In this document: one piece after another, positions 58,288 to 64,000 of the stretch
Layout: the number at the start of each line of letters is the position of its first letter
How positions within the stretch are numbered: position 1 is the first letter of the stretch
Assembly (NCBI RefSeq): GCF_900113115.1
Contig: NZ_FOOF01000014.1
Span: forward strand, 124,001 to 188,000
DNA length: 64,000 nucleotides
Direction of reading: 5' to 3'
From: Duganella sp. CF458
GTDB taxonomy: Bacteria > Pseudomonadota > Gammaproteobacteria > Burkholderiales > Burkholderiaceae_D
The notes under the pieces: generated by a model
What the model was told of the DNA's origin: nothing
The model's database searches: none
The model's input: only the letters and a program-made list of their open reading frames with translations
Program-made: the position numbers and the translations under genes

Positions 58288-58932
58288 ATGTCTCTTGAAC
58301 AAGTTACTGAGCCAGTCAAAGCCGGTCGCCCCAAGGCCGCCGAGGCCGAAGCGCGCCTGAATGACCTGCTGGATACGGCCGCGCGGCTGATCCTCGAAAA
58401 GGGCTATGGCAAGGTCAGCCTGGAAGCCATTGCCAAGGAAGCACGGGTTGCCGTGCGCACCATCTATGTGAAGTTCGGCGGCAAGGCCGGCCTGCTGAAG
58501 GCCATCCTGCTGCGCTACCGCGCCGGCGCCTTCGACCCGGCCGGGATGGAAACCCTGCACCGCCCTATCCGCGACACGCTGCGCGAATTCGGCTTGCGTT
58601 TCCATCGCCTGGTCAGCACGCCCGAAGCGACCGCGCTGTACCAGATCGTGGTGGCCGAAGCCCACGCCAATCCCGACCTGGCCGAAGCCTTCTGGGATGC
58701 CGGCCCGCGCCAGACGCGCGAGCTGCTGGCGCGCTATTTCGCCCGTCCCGATATCGCTGCCCAACTCGATACCAATTCGCCGCCGGAGCGCCTGGCGATC
58801 TACCTGATGAACTGCCTGATGGGCGACCAGTTGCGCCGTTTCCTGTTCGAGTCGCGCTGCGGCGTGGCCACCACGCCGGAGGAAATCGAGCAAGGCATCG
58901 ACCTGTTCCTGCATGGTGTCGTCAAGCGTTAA
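58288..58932 (+). CDS. TetR-family repressor of the efflux operon
   Basis: 214 residues. Helix-turn-helix at about 25-70 (DTAARLILEKGYGKVSLEAI, then VAVRTIYVKFGGKAGLLKAI), ligand domain in the C-terminal two thirds (AefR-like C-terminal region with FHRLVSTPEATALYQIVVAE). Divergent from emrA, so it most likely represses the pump and itself through the AAATGAAA-N8-TTTCATTT site. Ligand not predictable. Confidence 0.92.
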   Translation: MSLEQVTEPVKAGRPKAAEAEARLNDLLDTAARLILEKGYGKVSLEAIAKEARVAVRTIYVKFGGKAGLLKAILLRYRAGAFDPAGMETLHRPIRDTLREFGLRFHRLVSTPEATALYQIVVAEAHANPDLAEAFWDAGPRQTRELLARYFARPDIAAQLDTNSPPERLAIYLMNCLMGDQLRRFLFESRCGVATTPEEIEQGIDLFLHGVVKR

Positions 58933-58961
58933 GTGCACCTTAAGCGTGCGCGGCAGCCTAT

Positions 58962-58975
58962 GTGCGCTAGCGCAC
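58962..58975. other. Perfect palindrome GTGCGCTAGCGCAC downstream of tetR
   Basis: A 14-base perfect palindrome between the TetR gene and the next small gene, itself enclosed by CGGCAG (58951-58956) and CTGCCG (58993-58998). No T-run follows, so it is not a standard terminator; an operator or RNA structure is possible. Confidence 0.4.
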
Positions 58976-59040
58976 GGTGGCCCACCGACTAGCTGCCGGA
59001 TACTGATCTCCTCAAGAACATAATTAAAGTGGGAGGTTGT

Positions 59041-59223
59041 ATGAGCAAGGTCGATCGGCTCGAATGGAGCAGGAAAATCGCCACGATCAACGAGCGCATC
59101 AAAGGTTTCCAGGCAAACCCCAACAAAGAGCACCTGGACGCCGCGATCAATGAACTGAAGGCCTATGCAGAAGCTGCCAATAGCGGCGGCATCGAAATCC
59201 CCGAGCGCTTCATAGCGAGCTAA
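59041..59223 (+). CDS. Small helical hypothetical protein (60 aa)
   Basis: MSKVDRLEWSRKIATINERI start with a strong ribosome binding site (GGGAGG) upstream of the ATG at 59041 and its own terminator just downstream. Two charged helices (about 5-22 and 29-46) and a short tail. No signal peptide or cysteines. Family not recognised; the clean start, terminator and codon use support a real gene. Confidence 0.75.
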   Translation: MSKVDRLEWSRKIATINERIKGFQANPNKEHLDAAINELKAYAEAANSGGIEIPERFIAS

Positions 59224-59228
59224 CAACA

Positions 59229-59254
59229 AACCGGGCAAAAGCCCGGTTTTTTAT
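59229..59254 (+). terminator. Terminator of the 60-aa gene
   Basis: AACCGGGC-AAAA-GCCCGGTT (59229-59248) followed by TTTTATT. Begins six bases after the stop codon. Confidence 0.92.
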
Positions 59255-59317
59255 TGCAGCCAGGCGCTTCCTGTGTCACGATGCCCACCCCTAGTATCAA
59301 CTTATTGGTAGTAAATC

Positions 59318-59632
59318 ATGAGCGAACAAGCAACCCAACAGCAGCAGAACGACGACCAGAAATTCTTCGAAAACATCGACGCCTATATTGCACTGGCCAA
59401 CGCCCACGAAAACAGCAACAAAGGCGCGCCACAACTGGTCGGCGCCAGCCTGATGTTCGCAGCCGCCCGCTACAACATCTTCCTGGTAGCCCGCGCCCAG
59501 GGCGACCTGGAAACCTACAACGGCAAGAAAGAAGAAGCCAAGGCTTACTTCATGGACCAATTCAGCAAAATGTTCGACGACAACTGGAACGACTACAGCC
59601 AGCACTTCGAACAATACCGCAACCAGAAGTAA
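59318..59632 (+). CDS. DUF3144-like small protein
   Basis: 104-residue acidic protein, almost all helical, Gln-rich at the N-terminus and aromatic-rich at the C-terminus (FMDQFSKMFDDNWNDYSQHF). The core FFENIDAYIALANAHE resembles the DUF3144 family, small cytoplasmic proteins of unknown function; assignment is by memory of that pattern. Its stop codon runs into the left REP-like repeat of the RAYT locus. Confidence 0.6.
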   Translation: MSEQATQQQQNDDQKFFENIDAYIALANAHENSNKGAPQLVGASLMFAAARYNIFLVARAQGDLETYNGKKEEAKAYFMDQFSKMFDDNWNDYSQHFEQYRNQK

Positions 59633-59677
59633 TGTCCACCCGGGGTCAGGAACGAATCGGACATTTTGTTCCTGACC
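59631..59677. repeat. REP-like repeat left of the RAYT gene
   Basis: Begins AATGTCCACCCGG (59631-59643) and contains an inverted pair GGTCAGGAAC (59644-59653) / GTTCCTGACC (59668-59677) with CGGACATTT in the loop. GGGGTCAGGAAC (59642-59653) is matched in inverted orientation at 60489-60500 beyond the transposase gene. Confidence 0.85.
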
Positions 59678-59741
59678 GCAATCCCGCCAGCCTTCTGATG
59701 TAAATCAGTTCGCACAATTCCTGCGGTGCTATCGTCGGTTC

Positions 59742-60464
59742 ATGAGCCGGCCACTCCGCACCCAATTTCCAGGCGCCTTCTACCACGTCACCGCACGCGG
59801 CAACCGCAAGGCGAACATCTTCCTCGACGACCTCGACTACCTGACGTGGCATAGCCTCGTCGAGCGTGCCGCCGACCGCTTCGGCTTCATCTGTCACGCC
59901 TATTGCCAGATGCCGAACCACTATCATTTGCTGCTGGAAACGCCGCTCGCCAACCTGTCTGACAGCATGCATTTCCTGAATTGCGTGTATTCACAGCAGT
60001 TCAATGTGCGGCATGGGCTGACGGGTCATGTGCTGCAGGGGCGCTTCCACTCCGTGCTGCTGGAGCAGGAAACGCATTTTCTTGAACTGGCGCGCTACAT
60101 CACCTTGAATCCGGTGCGCGCTGGACTGGTTCACAGTGTGGCAGATTGGCGCTGGAGTAATTACAGGGCAACGGCCGGCTTGGTGCCGGCGCCGCCATGG
60201 CTCGATACGGGAAGCACGCGCAATCGTTTTCAAGGCGACAACGAGCCGGAGCGCATGCGCAGGTATTGTGAATTCGTCTTTGCGGGGGCGGTGCGAAAAC
60301 CGCTTGTGCCGCAACTGCCCGATGCGTTCGGCAAGCAAGCCACCCAGCAGGCTATCGCCGATGCACTGCGCACGGGGATGTATAGCCTGGCGGAGATCGC
60401 CAGCCACTTCAAGGTTTCAACAAAGACCGTACAAAGAATACGCGCAGCCGAAGCTGCGCGTTGA
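59742..60464 (+). CDS. REP-associated tyrosine transposase (RAYT, Y1/HUH)
   Basis: 240-residue single-strand transposase of the Y1 (IS200/IS605-related) RAYT group. HUH motif at His60-x-His62 (PNHYHLLLE) and nucleophile candidate Tyr119 in RYITLNPVRAGLV, the RAYT signature. A C-terminal helix-turn-helix (about 205-235, LAEIASHFKVSTKTVQRIRA) is fused, as in a subset of longer RAYTs. ATG at 59742 (MSRPLRTQFPGAFYHVTARG is the usual opening). Flanked on both sides by REP-like repeats, and there are further copies of the same core at 27.6 and 53.9 kb. Confidence 0.93.
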   Translation: MSRPLRTQFPGAFYHVTARGNRKANIFLDDLDYLTWHSLVERAADRFGFICHAYCQMPNHYHLLLETPLANLSDSMHFLNCVYSQQFNVRHGLTGHVLQGRFHSVLLEQETHFLELARYITLNPVRAGLVHSVADWRWSNYRATAGLVPAPPWLDTGSTRNRFQGDNEPERMRRYCEFVFAGAVRKPLVPQLPDAFGKQATQQAIADALRTGMYSLAEIASHFKVSTKTVQRIRAAEAAR

Positions 60465-60476
60465 CCATCTGCAAAG

Positions 60477-60509
60477 AATGTCCACCCGGTTCCTGACCCC
60501 GAGTGGACA
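60477..60509. repeat. REP-like repeat right of the RAYT gene
   Basis: AATGTCCACCCGG (60477-60489) is a direct repeat of 59631-59643. TGTCCAC (60479-60485) and GTGGACA (60503-60509) pair across a loop that carries GTTCCTGACCCC (60489-60500), the inverse of the left-side core. It lies between the transposase stop and the lpdA stop. Confidence 0.85.
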
Positions 60510-60518
60510 GATGTTGCT

Positions 60519-62285
60519 TTAGCGCTTGCGTGGCGGGGGCAGGTCGGTGCAGACGCCTTCGTAGGCTTCTGCGGCCATGCCGATCGATTCGCCCAGCGTC
60601 GGGTGCGGGTGGATCGTTTTGCCGATATCCACACCGTCGGCGCCCATTTCGATGGCCAGGGCGATTTCACCGATCATGTCGCCGGCGTGGGTGCCGACAA
60701 TGGTGCCGCCGATGATGCGGTGGGTCTCTGCATCGAACAGCAGCTTGGTGAAGCCTTCGTCACGGCCGTTCGCAACGGCGCGGCCGCTGGCTGCCCATGG
60801 GAAGTGGCCCTTCTCGACCTTGATGCCCTTGGCTTTGGCTTCGTCTTCGGTGATGCCGGCCCATGCCACTTCCGGATCGGTGTAGGCCACCGATGGGATG
60901 ATCTTGGCGTCGAAGTAGGCCTTCTCGCCGTGGGCCGCTTCGGCGGCGACGTGCGCTTCGTGCACGGCTTTGTGCGCGAGCATCGGCTGGCCGACGATGT
61001 CGCCGATGGCGAAGATGTGCGGGACGTTGGTGCGCATCTGGCTGTCGACGTTGATGAAGCCACGGTCGGTGACGACCACGCCGGCCTTGTCGGCGGCCAG
61101 CTTCTTGCCGTTCGGGCTGCGCCCGACTGCAACCAGGACCATGTCGTACAACTGCGGTTCCGGTGCGGTGGCGCCAGCTTCGGCGGCTTCGAAGGTGACC
61201 TTGATCCCTTCCGGCAGCGCTTCCACGCCAACGGTCTTGGTCTTGGTCATGATGCGGTCGAAGCGCTTCTCGTTGTACTTCTGCCAGACCTTGACGGCCT
61301 CGCGGTCGGCGCCCTGCATCAGGCCGTCCATCATTTCGACCACGTCGATGCGAGCGCCGAAGGTGCTGTATACGGTTGCCATTTCCAGGCCGATGATGCC
61401 GCCGCCGATGACCAGCATCTTCTTCGGCATGAAGCGCAGTTCGAGGGCGCCGGTCGAGTCAACGATGCGCTTGTCTTCCGGGACGAACGGCAGCTTCACC
61501 ACGCTGGAACCGGCGGCGATGATGGCTTGCTTGAACTGGACCACTTTCTTGCTGCCGTCTGCTGCGCTGACTTCAATGTGGTTCGGGCTGAGGAACTGGC
61601 CCACGCCCTGCACTACGTTCACCTTGCGCATCTTGGCCATGCCGGCCAGGCCGGTGGTCATCTTCTTGATGACGCCATCCTTGTAGCTGCGCACCTGGTC
61701 GATGTCGATGGCCGGCTTGGCGAAGGTGACGCCGTTCTTGGCCATGTGGCTGGTTTCGTCGACCACCGCTGCCAGGTGCAGCAGGGCTTTCGACGGGATG
61801 CAGCCGACATTCAGGCAAACGCCGCCCAGGGTCGCGTATTTCTCGACCAGTACGGTGTTCATGCCCAGGTCTGCGGAGCGGAAGGCGGCGGAGTAGCCGC
61901 CTGGGCCGCCACCCAGGACCATCATGTCGCAGGTGATGTCGACCTGGCCGGCGTAGCCGCCAGCTTGCGGTGCAGCCGCAGGCGCAGCCGGTGCGGCCGC
62001 CGGAGCTGCAGGTGCAGGCGCAGCGGCAGGAGCCGGTGCGGCGCCTGCACCCGCAGCTTCTTCCAGCACCATCAGCGCGGAGCCTTCGCTCACCTTGTCG
62101 CCAACCTTGATCTTCAATTCCTTGATCACGCCTGCGTGGGTCGATGGTATCTCCATCGATGCCTTGTCGGATTCCACGGTGGCCAGCGATTGGTCGACCT
62201 TGACGGTGTCGCCAACCTTGACCAGCAGCTCGATCACTTCAACGTCCTTGAAGTCGCCGATGTTCGGTACTTTAACTTCGATCAT
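60519..62285 (-). CDS. lpdA: Dihydrolipoyl dehydrogenase with N-terminal lipoyl domain
   Basis: 588-residue E3 of the pyruvate dehydrogenase complex. Residues 1-75 form a lipoyl domain with Lys41 in ESDKASMEIP; an Ala/Pro linker follows (about 80-112), then the flavoprotein: FAD motif MVLGGGPGGYSAAF, redox disulfide CLNVGC, NAD motif VIGGGIIGLEMATV and the active-site base region HPHPTLGESIG. The start at 62285 has GGAGG upstream; a longer one would run into aceF. Such fused E3 is known in Neisseria, Ralstonia and relatives. Same operon as aceF, 10 bases downstream. Confidence 0.95.
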   Translation of the reverse strand: MIEVKVPNIGDFKDVEVIELLVKVGDTVKVDQSLATVESDKASMEIPSTHAGVIKELKIKVGDKVSEGSALMVLEEAAGAGAAPAPAAAPAPAAPAAAPAAPAAAPQAGGYAGQVDITCDMMVLGGGPGGYSAAFRSADLGMNTVLVEKYATLGGVCLNVGCIPSKALLHLAAVVDETSHMAKNGVTFAKPAIDIDQVRSYKDGVIKKMTTGLAGMAKMRKVNVVQGVGQFLSPNHIEVSAADGSKKVVQFKQAIIAAGSSVVKLPFVPEDKRIVDSTGALELRFMPKKMLVIGGGIIGLEMATVYSTFGARIDVVEMMDGLMQGADREAVKVWQKYNEKRFDRIMTKTKTVGVEALPEGIKVTFEAAEAGATAPEPQLYDMVLVAVGRSPNGKKLAADKAGVVVTDRGFINVDSQMRTNVPHIFAIGDIVGQPMLAHKAVHEAHVAAEAAHGEKAYFDAKIIPSVAYTDPEVAWAGITEDEAKAKGIKVEKGHFPWAASGRAVANGRDEGFTKLLFDAETHRIIGGTIVGTHAGDMIGEIALAIEMGADGVDIGKTIHPHPTLGESIGMAAEAYEGVCTDLPPPRKR

Positions 62286-62295
62286 CGTGGCCTCC

Positions 62296-63972
62296 TTACA
62301 GCAGGATCTTGCGCATATCGGCCAGCACTTCGGCCAGGTATGCAGCGAAGCGTGCACCGGACGCGCCGTCGACCACGCGGTGGTCGTAGGACAGCGACAA
62401 TGGCAGCATCAGGCGCGGCACGAACTGCTTGCCGTCCCATACTGGCTTCATGGAGGACTTGGACAGGCCGAGGATCGCCACTTCCGGTGCGTTCACGATC
62501 GGGGTGAAGGCGGTACCGCCAATGCCGCCCAGCGACGAGATGGTGAAGCAGGCGCCCTGCATGTCGGTCGGCTTCAGCTTGCCTTCGCGCGCGGCCAGCG
62601 ACAGTTCGCCCATTTCCTTGGCAATCTGGGTCACCGACTTCTGGTCGGCGTTCTTCACCACCGGTACCACCAGGCCTTGCGGCGTGTCGGCGGCGAAGCC
62701 GATGTTGTAGTACTTCTTCAGGATCAGGTTCTCGCCCTTCTCGTCCAGGGACGAATTGAAGGTCGGGAATTTCTTCAGCGCGGTCACCGAGGCCTTGATC
62801 ACGAACGCCAGCATGGTGAGCTTGACGGCATCCTTGTTCTTGGCGTTCGCGTTGTTGCTGTCGACGCGGAACTGTTCCAGGTCGGTGATGTCGGCGTCTT
62901 CGAACTGCGTCACGTGCGGGATCATTACCCAGTTGCGGTGCAGGTTCGGGCCGGAGATTTTCTTGATGCGCGGCAGCGGGGACAGTTCGGTTTCGCCGAA
63001 CTTGCTGAAGTCCAGCGATGGCCATGGCAGCAGGTTCATGCCGGCACCACCGCCAGCGGCGGCTGGTGCCGCGTTTGGTGCCGCTGCAGCGCCGGACATG
63101 ATGCCCTTGACGTAGTTCTGCACGTCCAGCTGGGTCACGCGGCCTTTCGGGCCGGTGCCGCCGACGCGGGTCACATCGACGCCCAGTTCGCGGGCTAACT
63201 TGCGGACGGATGGAGAGGCGTGTGCCAGCTTGCCATTGACAGCAGGCGCGGACGGCGCCGCTGCGGCCGCAGGGGCCGCGACAGGAGCCGGGGCTGCGGC
63301 GGCCGGTGCTGCTGCTGGAGCTGCTGCCGGAGCCGCTGCTGGCGCAGGCGCTGCCGCGACCGGCGCGCTGGCGCCGCCGACTACGTCGACGATCAGCACC
63401 AGGGAGCCTTCAGCGACCTTGTCGCCCACCTTGACCTTCACTTCCTTCACCACGCCGGCGTGCGACGACGGGATTTCCATGGAAGCCTTGTCGGATTCGA
63501 CAGTCACCAGGGACTGGTCCTTGGCGATGGTGTCGCCAACTTTGACCAGCACTTCGATGACTTCCACTTCCTTGAAGTCGCCGATGTCGGGGACTTTCAC
63601 CTCGACCGGGCCAGCGGATGCTGCGGCCGGCGCGGGCGCAGCAACAGCAGCAGGCGCTGGTGCCGCGGCAGGAGCGGCAGCCGGAGCGGCGGCGGCTGGA
63701 GCGGCGGCTGCAGGGGCAGCGCCAGCGGCGGCGCCGGATGCTTCAACGATCAGCAGCAGCGAGCCTTCCGCCACCTTGTCGCCGACCTTCACTTTGATTT
63801 CCTTGACCACGCCCGCTTGCGACGAAGGAATTTCCATCGATGCCTTGTCCGATTCAACGGTCACCAGCGACTGGTCAACCTTGATCGTGTCGCCCACCTT
63901 GACCATCAGCTCGATGACTTCGACTTCCTTGAAGTCGCCGATATCCGGGACTTTCACTTCAACCATGCTCAT
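62296..63972 (-). CDS. aceF: Pyruvate dehydrogenase E2 (dihydrolipoyl acetyltransferase), two lipoyl domains
   Basis: 558-residue E2 core. Lipoyl domain 1 (about 4-78, Lys43) and 2 (about 123-197, Lys162) are joined by Ala/Pro linkers and are 66/75 identical to each other. The peripheral subunit-binding domain follows (HASPSVRKLARELGVDVTRV, then GGTGPKGRVTQLDV), then the catalytic trimer domain ending in SYDHRVVDGASGARF. Start at 63972 has GGAG about ten bases upstream; MVEVK two codons later is possible. aceE is expected just upstream, outside the window. Confidence 0.95.
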   Translation of the reverse strand: MSMVEVKVPDIGDFKEVEVIELMVKVGDTIKVDQSLVTVESDKASMEIPSSQAGVVKEIKVKVGDKVAEGSLLLIVEASGAAAGAAPAAAAPAAAAPAAAPAAAPAPAAVAAPAPAAASAGPVEVKVPDIGDFKEVEVIEVLVKVGDTIAKDQSLVTVESDKASMEIPSSHAGVVKEVKVKVGDKVAEGSLVLIVDVVGGASAPVAAAPAPAAAPAAAPAAAPAAAAPAPVAAPAAAAAPSAPAVNGKLAHASPSVRKLARELGVDVTRVGGTGPKGRVTQLDVQNYVKGIMSGAAAAPNAAPAAAGGGAGMNLLPWPSLDFSKFGETELSPLPRIKKISGPNLHRNWVMIPHVTQFEDADITDLEQFRVDSNNANAKNKDAVKLTMLAFVIKASVTALKKFPTFNSSLDEKGENLILKKYYNIGFAADTPQGLVVPVVKNADQKSVTQIAKEMGELSLAAREGKLKPTDMQGACFTISSLGGIGGTAFTPIVNAPEVAILGLSKSSMKPVWDGKQFVPRLMLPLSLSYDHRVVDGASGARFAAYLAEVLADMRKILL

Positions 63973-64000
63973 AGTGTTTGCTCCGTCTTCTATTTATTGG

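Noticed and set aside
60603..62507. 634-codon plus-strand open frame opposite lpdA
   Set aside because: Antisense to an unambiguous E3 with FAD, redox disulfide and NAD motifs; composition is of the antisense type.
1..64000. CRISPR array, rRNA operon or integrated prophage
   Set aside because: No regularly spaced direct repeats, no 16S/23S-like sequence and no phage structural or integrase gene were seen.

Overview
The window reads as chromosomal DNA of a GC-rich betaproteobacterium, most likely Oxalobacteraceae (Massilia/Duganella/Janthinobacterium type). This is inferred from gene content and protein character: a phasin gene, an E2 with two lipoyl domains next to an E3 that carries its own lipoyl domain, an rpmB-rpmG pair beside radC, and a zinc-less L33. 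No rRNA or database comparison was available. Coding density is high, genes often overlap by 1-4 bases, and tail-to-tail pairs often overlap or nearly touch.

Layout. 1-9.8 kb: sulfur uptake (cysT-cysW-cysA-cysB on the minus strand, a TauE-type anion exporter, and the sulfate-binding protein gene sbp 5 kb away) interrupted by a TonB-dependent receptor, a 1-Cys peroxiredoxin and an RBBP9-type hydrolase. 9.8-13.9 kb: dgkA, an IclR regulator, pbpG, a nitroreductase and an EamA permease. 14-17.4 kb: a phasin with a palindromic operator, then a three-gene operon (YheO/DauR-type regulator, ornithine cyclodeaminase/mu-crystallin reductase, threonine dehydratase-like lyase) that may turn beta-hydroxyaspartate into aspartate. 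17.4-22.6 kb: livHMGF without a binding protein, then fkpB-ispH. 22.7-24 kb: radC, rpmB, rpmG. 24-30 kb: a GFA-family protein, acyl desaturase, MscS channel, rsmB, purN and an orphan barstar. 30-33.7 kb: a glycine-zipper lipid-associated type protein, a spermidine synthase-like protein, a lone GspE-type ATPase and tRNA-Lys. 33.9-41.2 kb: LysE exporter, MocR regulator, PQQ-type beta-propeller, an OmpR/QseC-type two-component pair and a bacterial Suv3-type helicase. 41.3-53.9 kb: divergent AraC/cytochrome P450, membrane protein, S9 peptidase, MAPEG, MFS, BON protein, two zinc metallopeptidase-like proteins, and a tandem pair of degenerate SDR proteins divergent from a LysR regulator. 54-58.9 kb: an EmrAB-type tripartite efflux operon (emrA-emrB-outer membrane factor) with a divergent TetR gene and a clear operator. 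59-64 kb: small proteins, a RAYT transposase flanked by REP-like repeats, and lpdA-aceF of the pyruvate dehydrogenase complex, running off the right edge.

The most distinctive non-coding signal is a family of REP/REPIN-like palindromes (27.6 kb, 53.9 kb, and both sides of the RAYT gene at 59.6-60.5 kb) sharing the core GGGGTCA. The RAYT is the likely enzyme that mobilises them. No CRISPR array, prophage, IS element with target duplication or rRNA was seen. I found no clearly new multi-gene system; the candidates worth testing are listed as findings.
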